From: Verrucomicrobiota bacterium
Lineage (GTDB): Bacteria > Verrucomicrobiota > Verrucomicrobiia > Verrucomicrobiales > DEV007
Length of the DNA: 64,000 nucleotides
NCBI GenBank assembly: GCA_030625775.1
Contig: DAOUQC010000009.1
Coordinates: 17,751 to 81,750, forward strand
Direction: 5' to 3'
A program made the position numbers and the translations under genes. Below are positions 37,832 to 47,904 of the stretch, piece after piece. Position 1 is the stretch's first letter; each line of letters opens with the position of its first letter. The notes below the pieces were generated by a model that saw only the letters and a program-made list of their open reading frames with translations, had not been told where the DNA came from and ran no database searches.

Positions 37832-40800
37832 TTGACGAATTCCAGCATATCTTACAGACTAAAGTTCATTCAACCCCGAACATCGTCTGCTGTGAATCTG
37901 CGTTTCCCCTCTCTTCCACTCCTTGCGCTTGGACTCATCCAAAGCTTCTGCCTCTCCACTGCAAACTCGGCCCCCTCCCAAACTGAGCCGGTTGATTTCA
38001 CCCGTGATATCCGCCCCATCCTTTCGACCGCATGTTTTCATTGCCATGGCCCGGACGAAAAAAATCGCGAAGCCGACCTGCGACTGGATAACGAAAAGGG
38101 AGCTTTCGCCAGTCTCGAAGGAGGTCACAAAGCTTTTGTCGCCGGCAAACCCGAACGCAGCGAAGCCTTCGCACGAATCACCACCAAAGACGCAGACGAA
38201 CTGATGCCACCCCCGGACTCAGGCAAAGAAATCACACTCGAGCAAGCCAAGCTGATCAAACGCTGGATCAAACAAGGCGCGAAGTGGGGCAAGCATTGGG
38301 CATTCGAAGCACCGAAGCGTCCAAAAACTCCCGTGCTCGCCGCTGCTAATGACAAAGCTCCGAATGGCCCCGCTGCCCGAGTAGCCAACCCCATCGATAA
38401 CTTCGTTTTTGATCGTTTGAACCGTGAAGGTCTGAGCCCATCGCCAGAAGCAGATCGCAGCACCCAACTGCGCAGACTGAGCCTCGATCTGGTCGGCCTC
38501 CCTCCAAGCGCTAAAGAACTCAATACTTTCCTCACCGATAAGAGTTCCACTGCCTGGGACAAACAAATCGACCGACTGCTAAAGTCCCCACATTTTGGCG
38601 AACGCTGGGGGCGCGTCTGGCTCGATGCAGCGCGTTACGCGGATTCGGACGGTTATGAAAAAGACAAACCACGCGAGGTGTGGTTTTACCGTGACTGGGT
38701 GATCTCAGCCATGAACAAGGACATGCCTTACAATCAATTCGTTATCGAACAGATTGCTGGTGATCTTTTACCCAACGCGACCCAGGACCAAATCGTTGCA
38801 ACAGGTTTTCTGCGCAACTCGATGCTCAATGAAGAGGGTGGAATCGACCCAGAGGAATTTCGTATGATCGCCATGTTCGACCGCATGGATGCCGTCGGTA
38901 AGGCAGTGCTCGGATTCACCATGCAGTGTGGCCAGTGTCACACTCACAAATACGATCCGCTGACGCAGGAGGATTATTACCGAACTTTTGCTTATCTGAA
39001 TAATTCGCACGAAGCCCAACCTATCGTCTATACGGCCAAGCAAAGAAAACAACGGGACGAGTTGTTTGGAGCGATCGCGAAAATCGAAGAAACCTTGAGA
39101 GTCAAACATGCCGATTGGCCGGCTCGCATGGCAGCCTGGGAGGAAACGGTGCGCAACAACCAACCGAAATGGGAAGTGCTTAAACTCAAAAACAGCTCAG
39201 GCAATAACGGACAACGCTATTACGAACAGAAAGATGGATCCTATCTGGCCCAGGGGTACGCATCAACCAAACTCACGGCCCCTTTTGCCGCGACCACCAA
39301 AGCTCCAAAGATCCGCTCCTTTCAATTAGAAGTTCTCAACCACCCGAACCTGCCGGGCGGCGGGCCCGGACGTGGCTTGCTCGGACGTTATTCGATCAGC
39401 GAGTTCCAAGTAAAAGCACAAAGCATCAAGGACTCAAAAATGAGCAAGACGGTGAAATTTTCCCGCGCCACAGCCGACTACGACAATGAAAAAACCAAGA
39501 TGAAAGCGCCTTACCTCGACAAGCGGGATGGTGAAAGCTCCGGGCAGACAGGTCCTATCAGTTTTGCCATCGACGGTGACAACAAAACGGGCTGGGGCAC
39601 CGACGGCGGGCCCGGTCGCCACAATGAAGAACACCGTGCAGTGTTTGTTGCCGACAAAGATGTGGCCTTTCCCGGAGGAACCAAACTGACGGTGACTATG
39701 GTTCAACGTCAGGGTGGCTGGAACAGTGATGACAACCAGACCATGAATCTCGGACGCTTCCGGATTTCGATTAGCGGCAAGGAAGTAGATGCCGATGCCC
39801 TGCCGTCCGATGTCAGAAAAATCATCAATACCGTTCCGGCAGACAACCGCAGTCCGGAACAAAGCAAAAAAGTATTCACTTACTGGCGCACAACTTTACC
39901 CGAGTGGAAAGCAGCCAATGCAAAAATCGAAACGCTGTGGAAAAAACATCCGGAAGGGACGACGCAATTTGTGTATCAGGAAATGGAACAAGGCAGAAAA
40001 ACCCACATGCTGAAACGCGGTGACTTCCTCAGCCCGGAAAAAGAAGTCACTTCGGGCATCCCTTCTTTTCTCCATGCCATGCCCAAAAACGCCGGGACCG
40101 GACGACTGGCCTTTGCTCGCTGGCTGACTGATCGCCAATCCCCGACAACTGCTCGAACCGTCGTCAATCGGATCTGGCAGGCTTATTTTGGATCGGGACT
40201 TTTTGAAACCGCAGACGATCTGGGGTCAACCGGTTCGTCACCATCGCATCAGGAACTTTTGGACTGGCTGGCAGTCGAGCTGATGGAAAACAACTGGTCG
40301 CTCAAACACATCCATCGACTGGTCGCGCAATCCGCCACCTATCGGCAATCATCGTCAGTCAGCGAAACGATGGCAGCATGCGATCCCGACAATCGCCTGC
40401 TCGCCCGCGGACCTCGTTTCCGGGTCGACGCCGAAATCGTGCGCGACATTTTCCTTTCCGCCAGCGGACTGCTGAACCCTAAAGTGGGTGGCCCCAGTGT
40501 GTATCCACCAGCGCCCGCCTTCCTGTTTGAAAAGCCCGCAAGTTACGGCCCCAAACACTGGGGGCACGACACCGGTCCGGAAAAATACCGTCGTGCTTTA
40601 TACACCTTCCGTTTTCGCTCTGTTCCCTACCCTGCCCTGCAGACCTTTGATGCGCCGAGTGGAGAATTTGCCGTGGTCAAACGGGTCCGCTCCAACACTC
40701 CCTTGCAGGCTTTGACCACTCTCAACGAACCACTGTTTGTCGAATCGGCCCAGGCCCTGGCTCGTCTAGCGGTCACCAACGGCGGCAAGACTGACGCTGA

Positions 40801-41071
40801 TCGCTTGAACTATATCTTCCGCCGCTGCGTCGCCCGTCGACCAAATGGCGAAGAATCCTCCCTGCTACTGAAACTGCTGACGGCTCAAATCGCAAGATTC
40901 AACAAAGGCGAACTCGATCCGGAAAAAGTGCTGACTCCACCGCTCGGCCCCGATGGCAAAGCACCAGCCACTCCAGCACAACCGAAAGGTATCACCCCCG
41001 CGCAACTCGGCGGCTGGATCGTTGTCAGCCGCGTTATTTTGAACATGGATGAAACCATTACGAAGGAATGA
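37832..41071 (+). CDS. PSCyt1/PSCyt2(DUF1549)/PSD1(DUF1553) protein
   Basis: CFHCHGPDEKNREADLRLD, KSPHFGERWGRVWLDAARYADSDGYEKD, CGQCHTHKYDPLTQEDYY, RTVVNRIWQAYFGSGL. Confidence 0.9.
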   Translation: MTNSSISYRLKFIQPRTSSAVNLRFPSLPLLALGLIQSFCLSTANSAPSQTEPVDFTRDIRPILSTACFHCHGPDEKNREADLRLDNEKGAFASLEGGHKAFVAGKPERSEAFARITTKDADELMPPPDSGKEITLEQAKLIKRWIKQGAKWGKHWAFEAPKRPKTPVLAAANDKAPNGPAARVANPIDNFVFDRLNREGLSPSPEADRSTQLRRLSLDLVGLPPSAKELNTFLTDKSSTAWDKQIDRLLKSPHFGERWGRVWLDAARYADSDGYEKDKPREVWFYRDWVISAMNKDMPYNQFVIEQIAGDLLPNATQDQIVATGFLRNSMLNEEGGIDPEEFRMIAMFDRMDAVGKAVLGFTMQCGQCHTHKYDPLTQEDYYRTFAYLNNSHEAQPIVYTAKQRKQRDELFGAIAKIEETLRVKHADWPARMAAWEETVRNNQPKWEVLKLKNSSGNNGQRYYEQKDGSYLAQGYASTKLTAPFAATTKAPKIRSFQLEVLNHPNLPGGGPGRGLLGRYSISEFQVKAQSIKDSKMSKTVKFSRATADYDNEKTKMKAPYLDKRDGESSGQTGPISFAIDGDNKTGWGTDGGPGRHNEEHRAVFVADKDVAFPGGTKLTVTMVQRQGGWNSDDNQTMNLGRFRISISGKEVDADALPSDVRKIINTVPADNRSPEQSKKVFTYWRTTLPEWKAANAKIETLWKKHPEGTTQFVYQEMEQGRKTHMLKRGDFLSPEKEVTSGIPSFLHAMPKNAGTGRLAFARWLTDRQSPTTARTVVNRIWQAYFGSGLFETADDLGSTGSSPSHQELLDWLAVELMENNWSLKHIHRLVAQSATYRQSSSVSETMAACDPDNRLLARGPRFRVDAEIVRDIFLSASGLLNPKVGGPSVYPPAPAFLFEKPASYGPKHWGHDTGPEKYRRALYTFRFRSVPYPALQTFDAPSGEFAVVKRVRSNTPLQALTTLNEPLFVESAQALARLAVTNGGKTDADRLNYIFRRCVARRPNGEESSLLLKLLTAQIARFNKGELDPEKVLTPPLGPDGKAPATPAQPKGITPAQLGGWIVVSRVILNMDETITKE

Positions 41072-41133
41072 AGAAGGCTGTAGGCCCCTGAAACGTCCAC
41101 TTAATATAATTCGATCGATTACTTTTTACTGCT

Positions 41134-42579
41134 ATGAAAAATCCTCTTACTTCCCACCAAGCTGCTGCCACTGACCTCTCCCGCCGATGGTTTTTGAAAG
41201 ACTGTGGTGTCGGTCTCGGCTCGATCGCCATGACCCATCTGCTCGCCGATCAAAGTCAGGCTGCACTGTCCGCCAAGTCCGGGCCGGTCGATCCACTCGC
41301 GGTAAAACGTTCACACTTCCCAGCGAAAGCAAAAAACGTCATCTACCTCTTCATGGGCGGTGGCCCCAGCCATTTGGAGATGTTCGACAACAAACCGATG
41401 CTGAGCAAATTTGATGGCACCCTTCCTCCGGCGGATTTGCTCAAAGGTTACCGCGCCGCTTTCATCAATCCCAGTTCGACTCTCCTAGGACCCAAATTCA
41501 AATATGCCAAACACGGCCAATCAGGCATCGAAATGTCCGAGTTGCTACCAAATCTGGCCACCGTCGCTGACGACATCGCGGTGGTGAAGTCGATGAAAAC
41601 CGACGCCTTCAATCATGCCCCGGCGCAGATCCTGATGAGCACCGGTAATACCCAGTTCGGCAAACCGAGCCTCGGTGCCTGGGCAACTTACGGCCTGGGA
41701 TGTGAAACCCGTGACCTACCGGCTTTTGTTGTTCTCAGTTCCGGCAAAAAAGGCCCCAGTGGAGGCAACGCCAACTGGGGCAGCGGCTTTTTGCCCACCG
41801 TGCATGCGGGCGTTCCTTTCCGCAGCACTGGTGATCCCGTGCTCTATTTATCCAACCCCTCGGGAGTGGATGAAAAGCTCCAGCACGACTCACTCGGCGC
41901 GATCAATCAACTGAACCGTATCCGCCAGAAAAAAGTAGGTGACCCTGAGATTTCGACACGCATCAATTCTTTTGAAATGGCCTTCCGTATGCAAAGCAGT
42001 GCGCCGGAACTGATGGATTTATCAGATGAGCCGCAACACCTGCTCGACCTCTACGGAGCCAAACCCGGTGAATCGTCTTTTGCCAACAACTGTCTGCTCG
42101 CCCGACGCATGATTGAACGCGGCGTACGTTTTGTAGAACTGTTTCATGAATCCTGGGATCAACACGGCGGATTGGTCAATGGCATGAAAAAAAACTGTGC
42201 CGACACCGAGCAGGCCAGTGCGGCATTGATCAAAGATCTCAAACAACGCGGCCTGCTCGACGACACCCTGATCGTTTGGGGCGGAGAATTCGGCCGCACC
42301 CCGATGGTTCAGGGCAGCACCGACGGACGCGATCACCACCCCAACGCATTCAGCATGTGGATGGCCGGTGGAGGAATCAAAGGCGGCGTCACTTACGGCG
42401 AAACCGATGATTTCGGATTCAACACCGTGGAAGACCCGGTGCACGTGCGCGACCTGCACGCCACTATTTTACACTTGCTCGGATTCAATCACGAGCGCCT
42501 GAACTTTTCCTTCCAAGGCCTAGACCAACGACTCACCGGCGTCGAACCCGCCCATGTCGTCCATGACTTGATAGCGTGA
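41134..42579 (+). CDS. DUF1501 (sulfatase-like) protein
   Basis: NVIYLFMGGGPSHLEMFDNKP, GGEFGRTPMVQGSTDGRDHHPNAFSMWMAGGGIKGG; pairs with the upstream PSD1 gene. Confidence 0.9.
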   Translation: MKNPLTSHQAAATDLSRRWFLKDCGVGLGSIAMTHLLADQSQAALSAKSGPVDPLAVKRSHFPAKAKNVIYLFMGGGPSHLEMFDNKPMLSKFDGTLPPADLLKGYRAAFINPSSTLLGPKFKYAKHGQSGIEMSELLPNLATVADDIAVVKSMKTDAFNHAPAQILMSTGNTQFGKPSLGAWATYGLGCETRDLPAFVVLSSGKKGPSGGNANWGSGFLPTVHAGVPFRSTGDPVLYLSNPSGVDEKLQHDSLGAINQLNRIRQKKVGDPEISTRINSFEMAFRMQSSAPELMDLSDEPQHLLDLYGAKPGESSFANNCLLARRMIERGVRFVELFHESWDQHGGLVNGMKKNCADTEQASAALIKDLKQRGLLDDTLIVWGGEFGRTPMVQGSTDGRDHHPNAFSMWMAGGGIKGGVTYGETDDFGFNTVEDPVHVRDLHATILHLLGFNHERLNFSFQGLDQRLTGVEPAHVVHDLIA

Positions 42580-42629
42580 GACAAAAATCCTGCTTGAACC
42601 GAAGCAGCTTTGAGTAAAGCATAATATCC

Positions 42630-42956
42630 ATGCTAATCATCAAACGCTTACTCACGGCCGCCGGATGTCTAATTCCAACTGTGCTCATTATCTTTTTTAC
42701 CTTGAGTTGCGTCGGCGGCGCTGTCGTTGGCGCCATAGCAGGAGGAAAAATGGAAGACCAGACTGATAGCTACGAAGCAGGAAAGCTTGCCGGCGAGCAA
42801 TTTGGTGAGGAATTCCTTATCTGGATACTTATTGGATCCATTGCGCTGTCAGCAATCATATCTCTCATCGTCGCTTTCAGCGGACTCTTGCCGTGGTGCC
42901 GTAAACCAGTGGATCCCCATGCTTTGGCAAACCCCTCCCCACCAGCCGAGCAATAA
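42630..42956 (+). CDS. Small membrane protein, hypothetical
   Basis: Two hydrophobic segments; no family recognised. Confidence 0.5.
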   Translation: MLIIKRLLTAAGCLIPTVLIIFFTLSCVGGAVVGAIAGGKMEDQTDSYEAGKLAGEQFGEEFLIWILIGSIALSAIISLIVAFSGLLPWCRKPVDPHALANPSPPAEQ

Positions 42957-42966
42957 CGAGAAACCT

Positions 42967-44787
42967 CTACTGTTTCTGCTCTTTATCGCAGCTTGGATCC
43001 AGCGGCGTTGCTTTACCGACTTGATCAACCGGGTGGGTGAACAAGTAGCGCCAGACGTTTTCGTGAACAAAATTACCTTCGGCATCCTTGCGTGCACTTC
43101 CCCCGGGCTGAACTGATGAATGCGCTCTCCTCACATCACCCTTCACATCAAAATCGGTGATCAGGCGCCGACTGTTTTCAAAAGGTGGTTTCGTTTGATC
43201 CACATTCACGATCGGACCAAATCTATTCAAACCGATCAGCTCCCACGAGCGACAATAGTGATCGCCGGTCCAGCCCCCGTCGAGCACATGCGAAAAACCA
43301 AAATAACGATTCTCCGGAGTCGCTGAAGGCAATTTCTGCCAAACCTGATGTTGATCACGTGGGCCACACAACATCACCACCCGGCTGACTTTTTTGTGTT
43401 TGGCAAATCGAGCCGAAGTCGTCGAACCGTGGGAGCTGCCTGCCATGATCACATCATCCCAACGCAGATCCTTGCCATCAGCTGTGAGGAAATAATCCCA
43501 GCCGCCCTGAGGATTCTCTTTAGCCAACCAGGTCACGAACTGTCGCGCACGCTCCATCATTCCGTCAGGCTTGGCAAGATCGACATCCTTACTGAAATCC
43601 TCCCCGGTCGCCGCTTCTATCCTGACGTTGCCTCGACAGTTCTCACCAACCGGCTTCTCAAGACAGACCTTGCCAAACCACTGCTTGGCGTAAGCGATCT
43701 GAACCGCATGCAAACCGTAGTCAGCCAGACGCTCAAACAATCGTGAGTTGTGCCCCATCATCCAGATCACCAGTTTCCCTCTCGGTGCAACACTGGTATC
43801 GACAATGGCGTTCTCCAGATCCTGAGGTTTTTTATCATCCCCAAAAACAAAACCAATCTTCGGGTATTCCTTCGTCCGCGAGTCCAACTTGCTCGCACGA
43901 GCTGAGAGTTTGTAACGCTGCGGCTTTGCATCCTTGTAGGCAAACTTCGTCGACGAGCCTGGAAGCTGCGATGAAATACTCTTTGCCACCTGCTGCCCGA
44001 GCACGGTGTACCCACTGCTTTTGAAATGCACATCCTTAGGGTTTTGAAGCTCTGCCAATTTAGGAAGAACCAAGGCATACAAATCATCAATCGCGATCTT
44101 TTGCTCCTTCATCACCCGTGCAGCGACTGTATTACGTTCCACGATCGACTTCGCCCATTTTGCATCATCCTGCCAATCTTCCGGGATCGGTGTGGTGCTG
44201 GCCCAGATCAGCGTATTCCCCCTCGCCTTGAGACGTTCAATGATTGTTCTCAATCGTGATTCATAATCCTCCAGAGGCGTCCGGCGGTCATGAATGCCGA
44301 AGTTAAAATGAATCACATCCCAATCCCCTACGCCCAACCACACATCCAGTTTCTTTAAAGCCGTGGCGGTTGGACCACAATTTGCCGGTGCCCGATGCAC
44401 ATTGGCTTTCCCTGCCAAAGCCTTGCGTGTCGCAGAGGTGTAACCCCTCGAAACCGAATCGCCGATCAGTAGAATGCGGGGCAGCTTGGGATCATCTTTC
44501 ACAAAGTCCCAGGCAGTGGTCCCTCCTTTTACTTTCGCTTTTTTATAGATCGGCAAGTAAAAGCCACCGAGATTTTCTTCCAACACACTCTCCCATGCTT
44601 GCTGCTCTGGTGACAAGGTCGCTTTCCAAACCGCAAATTTTTTACTGATGACGGCATCTTCTTCGGCCTTCTTCGCTTTTTGAGCTGCAGCCTCCTTGGC
44701 GTTGGTTGGCTCACCGGCACTGTTCCCGGTATATGGACCCCATAGTAGAACGGCAAAAAGAAAATAGTAAGTGGATGGGATTTTCAT
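42967..44787 (-). CDS. Secreted SGNH/GDSL-hydrolase fused to a BPSS1187-like alpha/beta-hydrolase domain
   Basis: ILLIGDSVSRGYTSATRKAL (GDS), HFNFGIHD; C-terminal half VIMAGSSHGSTTSARFAKHKKVSRVVMLCGPRDQHQ (GxSxG-like). Confidence 0.68.
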   Translation of the reverse strand: MKIPSTYYFLFAVLLWGPYTGNSAGEPTNAKEAAAQKAKKAEEDAVISKKFAVWKATLSPEQQAWESVLEENLGGFYLPIYKKAKVKGGTTAWDFVKDDPKLPRILLIGDSVSRGYTSATRKALAGKANVHRAPANCGPTATALKKLDVWLGVGDWDVIHFNFGIHDRRTPLEDYESRLRTIIERLKARGNTLIWASTTPIPEDWQDDAKWAKSIVERNTVAARVMKEQKIAIDDLYALVLPKLAELQNPKDVHFKSSGYTVLGQQVAKSISSQLPGSSTKFAYKDAKPQRYKLSARASKLDSRTKEYPKIGFVFGDDKKPQDLENAIVDTSVAPRGKLVIWMMGHNSRLFERLADYGLHAVQIAYAKQWFGKVCLEKPVGENCRGNVRIEAATGEDFSKDVDLAKPDGMMERARQFVTWLAKENPQGGWDYFLTADGKDLRWDDVIMAGSSHGSTTSARFAKHKKVSRVVMLCGPRDQHQVWQKLPSATPENRYFGFSHVLDGGWTGDHYCRSWELIGLNRFGPIVNVDQTKPPFENSRRLITDFDVKGDVRRAHSSVQPGGSARKDAEGNFVHENVWRYLFTHPVDQVGKATPLDPSCDKEQKQ

Positions 44788-44853
44788 AGAAGGGAGCTTA
44801 AATAAATGGAAAAATAATACGATCCAAAATTTGATCGCTCTGAATAACAAAAC

Positions 44854-44892
44854 AAAAAAACACCCACCCCTGACAAAGTAAAGGGCAGGTGT
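44854..44892 (-). terminator. Rho-independent terminator of the cytochrome c gene
   Basis: On the minus strand AACACCTGCCCTT...AGGGGTGGGTGTTTTTTT. Confidence 0.65.
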
Positions 44893-44933
44893 TGTCACTT
44901 GCCGGTTTTTAATCGGCAGCCAACTAAAGAAAA

Positions 44934-45377
44934 TTATTTCTTTTTCTTGTGAGCCTTATGGCAGGAAGTACAGGATTCTGTCATTTTTTTGAAAGCTTTC
45001 TCCACCGCCGCAGCATTTTTAGCTTTGGCTGCAGCAATCACTGCATCGCTGCCATTGCGCAAAGTCTTCGATGCGGCATTGGCCCAGATTCCATCCGGAC
45101 AGCGTTTGTCCTCCATCAGGATATAGCTGGTTTCATTCAGGATTTCTGCGTGCTCAATCAAAGAAGCCCAGTCATCCTCTGTCTTCGGACCTGCCGCGAT
45201 TTCTTTTTTCAATGCCCCGCAATTGGGTTTCATCACATTTTTCATCCAGGTTGCCGTATTCAAAGGACGGGTGTCCCCCTTTTTCACTTTGGCAAATCCA
45301 TCTGCCATCAGTCCCAGAGCAATTGCCATTGTTCCAGCGATCATCGCCACCATCCATTTTTTATTATTTTGAATCAT
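44934..45377 (-). CDS. Class II-type cytochrome c (c'-like)
   Basis: Signal peptide; helical protein with C-terminal ESCTSCHKAHKKKK (CxxCH). Confidence 0.7.
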   Translation of the reverse strand: MIQNNKKWMVAMIAGTMAIALGLMADGFAKVKKGDTRPLNTATWMKNVMKPNCGALKKEIAAGPKTEDDWASLIEHAEILNETSYILMEDKRCPDGIWANAASKTLRNGSDAVIAAAKAKNAAAVEKAFKKMTESCTSCHKAHKKKK

Positions 45378-45555
45378 TTTTTTGGGTTTTTTTGTTTTTA
45401 ATTCAGACTCAGCAGCAAAGCTTTAAATACGATAAAATCCTCCCCCTAAGTGTCAATCCTAAAATCATCTACCTCCATACCGCATGATGAATACTGGACG
45501 TGCCAGTAAAAATATTGCACCATACACCTGCCCTCACTTCTCCCCTAACTCCCCC

Positions 45556-46866
45556 ATGAGCAACAAAACCGAAAATCCGTCAATGCCGGAATCCGATCCC
45601 GCCACCGTTCGCCGTGTTGTCATCGCCAGTTTCATGGGAACCATGATCGAATGGTATGACTTCTTTCTCTACGGCACGGCTGCCGCGCTTGTCTTCGGTG
45701 AACTTTTTTTTCCGGACCTCGACCCCACCACCGGGGACATTGCTGCTCTGGGAACTTTCGCTCTCGGTTTTTTTGCCCGGCCGATCGGCGGTGTGTTTTT
45801 TGCCCACTTCGGAGATCGGGTGGGCCGCAAGTCAGTGCTCATCACCACTCTCATGCTGATGGGGGTCGCCACCTTCCTCATCGGCGTCTTGCCGACCTAC
45901 GAAACCGCCGGCATCTGGGCACCCGTTCTACTGGTCACTTTGCGTTTCATCCAAGGCTTCGGCGTGGGTGGCGAATGGGGCGGTGCGGTGCTCATGGCTG
46001 TCGAGCACGGCCACAAAGGCAAACGTGGCTTCTACGGCTCCTGGGTACAGGCAGGTGTTCCGGTCGGATTATTGCTTGCGACTGGGGTATTTTCACTTTG
46101 CACGCTGATGCCAGAGGAATCCTTTCTGGCCTGGGGGTGGCGCATCCCTTTTCTTCTGGGAATCGTGCTACTGGCCGTGGGCATGTTTATTCGTCTCCAA
46201 ATCACGGAAAGCCCCTTGTTCACCAGGATGAGTGAGGAAGGAACTCAAGCCAAAATCCCTGTCATCGAAACCCTGAAACGTCATCCAAAAAACGTCGCCC
46301 TGGCGATGGGCATGCGCTTTGCCGAAAATGCCGGTTATTACATTTTTACTGTCTACTCTCTTACTTATGCCACCCAGCAACTTGGGCTGCCAAAATCAAC
46401 CATCCTCAACGGGGTGATCCTGGCTGCCTTCGCGCAACTGATTGCCATTCCCTACTTCGGCGCCTTGTCGGACCGCATCGGACGGCGACCGGTTTACATG
46501 GCGGGCGCTCTGGCGATGCTCGTATTCCCCTTCCTCTTTTTTGCCCTGCTCGACACCCAATCCACAGTACTCATCTGGCTGGCGATTGTATTAGCTCTCA
46601 TCATCCATGCCTCGATGTATGGACCACAAGCCGCCTTCTTTTCCGAACTGTTCGGCACCAACGTCCGCTACAGCGGAGCATCGCTGGGTTATCAGCTCGC
46701 TGCCCCCTTTGCCGGTGGACTCGCTCCGATGATCGCCGCGGGACTGCTGTTATGGGCCGATGGAAAACCCTGGCCAATCGCAGTTTATCTCGCTCTGACC
46801 GCCGTTATCACCATCGTCTCGGTGTGGTTCGCTGAAGAAACCCACAAGGCCAACATGGATCACTGA
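45556..46866 (+). CDS. MFS transporter, metabolite:H+ symporter (MHS) type
   Basis: MGTMIEWYDFFLYGTAAALVFGELFFP, GDRVGRKSVLITTLMLMGVATFLIGVLPTY, FIQGFGVGGEWGGAVLM. Confidence 0.88.
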   Translation: MSNKTENPSMPESDPATVRRVVIASFMGTMIEWYDFFLYGTAAALVFGELFFPDLDPTTGDIAALGTFALGFFARPIGGVFFAHFGDRVGRKSVLITTLMLMGVATFLIGVLPTYETAGIWAPVLLVTLRFIQGFGVGGEWGGAVLMAVEHGHKGKRGFYGSWVQAGVPVGLLLATGVFSLCTLMPEESFLAWGWRIPFLLGIVLLAVGMFIRLQITESPLFTRMSEEGTQAKIPVIETLKRHPKNVALAMGMRFAENAGYYIFTVYSLTYATQQLGLPKSTILNGVILAAFAQLIAIPYFGALSDRIGRRPVYMAGALAMLVFPFLFFALLDTQSTVLIWLAIVLALIIHASMYGPQAAFFSELFGTNVRYSGASLGYQLAAPFAGGLAPMIAAGLLLWADGKPWPIAVYLALTAVITIVSVWFAEETHKANMDH

Positions 46867-46890
46867 CGAGCATTTCAGAGAAGGGAGAGA

Positions 46891-47253
46891 TCAAGGTTTC
46901 TTTTTCACTGCGCCCGATTGCGGCTTGCCGGAAGTCTTTCTCCCTCCGGTCTTCGTTTCCTGATTTCCGCTACAAAGAAAAGCCACCAGGTCCTGCAATT
47001 TTTTTGCCCAGAGCTTCAAAACCATCCGACATCAGCGAAACCGGCAGGGCATGGATCTCCTTAATATCATCCCTCTGACCGTGTGAGACTGGGAAACCAC
47101 ATCAACCAGTGCGACCTCCTTTTCATCAGCTGATGAAAACAGCCCGACAAAACCCCCTCCATCACGTGTGGTAACAATGTAGCTGATATACTCGGGATTG
47201 ATCGATGCCCCAGGGTCGATGATGCACCTCGCGGAACAACCAATGAAAGTCAC
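46891..47253 (-). pseudogene. Frameshifted remnant of the C-terminal end of a PVC-type heme-binding/c-type cytochrome domain protein
   Basis: IIDPGASINPEYISYIVTTRDG...GLFSSADEKEVALVD in one frame, DIKEIHALPVSLMSDGFEALGKK in the next, LQDLVAFLCSGNQETKTGGRKTSGKPQSGAVKKKP* in a third. Confidence 0.65.
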
Positions 47254-47552
47254 TTGGCTTTCAACTTGGCAGCGATTTGTTTTTCCGCCTTGGCCCAGTG
47301 GTCACCGGTGTTCCCGGAAAAATCGGCCTTTTCAGCTAGATAGTAGGCCGCATCCTGAATCATTTTGTAACGCTGTTCCGCACTCACCGCCTTTTTAGCT
47401 CTCTTTTTTGCAGCTGGTTTTTTCTTCACCGCGGCTGTTTTCTTCACCGCAGCTGTTTTCTTTGCAGCTACTTTCTTCTCTGCCGGAGCTTTCTTTTTAG
47501 CCACTGCCTTTTTCTTTGCCGCTTTTTTTGCCGCAGTCTTTTTCACAGTCAT
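47250..47552 (-). CDS. Histone H1-like Lys/Ala-rich protein with C-terminal DUF2934-like domain
   Basis: MTVKKTAAKKAAKKKAVAKKKAPAEKKVAAKKTAAVKK...; AEQRYKMIQDAAYYLAEKADFSGNTGDHWAKAEKQIAAKL. Confidence 0.72.
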   Translation of the reverse strand: MTVKKTAAKKAAKKKAVAKKKAPAEKKVAAKKTAAVKKTAAVKKKPAAKKRAKKAVSAEQRYKMIQDAAYYLAEKADFSGNTGDHWAKAEKQIAAKLKAK

Positions 47553-47904
47553 GATCGTGTCAGGTTTAGGATTAAAATACAACAGCAGGACAAGCTATTG
47601 ATTTGCAACATCAATGCCTACTCATAATAAGAAACCCCGCCCCTGAGTCAAGTCCCCACCTTTCTTTCTTTAGTGTCACTTCCGTGACATTATCGCGCAA
47701 AGCTCTTTTGCTCCCACAAACACCAAATACCACTACTAAAAAACTGAAATAAAAGCATCAAAATCCAGCTCAGAGGCAAGCAGCTACGGATCCAAAATTC
47801 CTAATTGCCTTCGGACAATCTCCTTTGGATGCTCCGTTCGATCTTTCAGATGCCTGTCTTGCTTCGCTGCGGCTGGCTGTCTCGTCTTCGCCTCAGCTCC
47901 TAAT

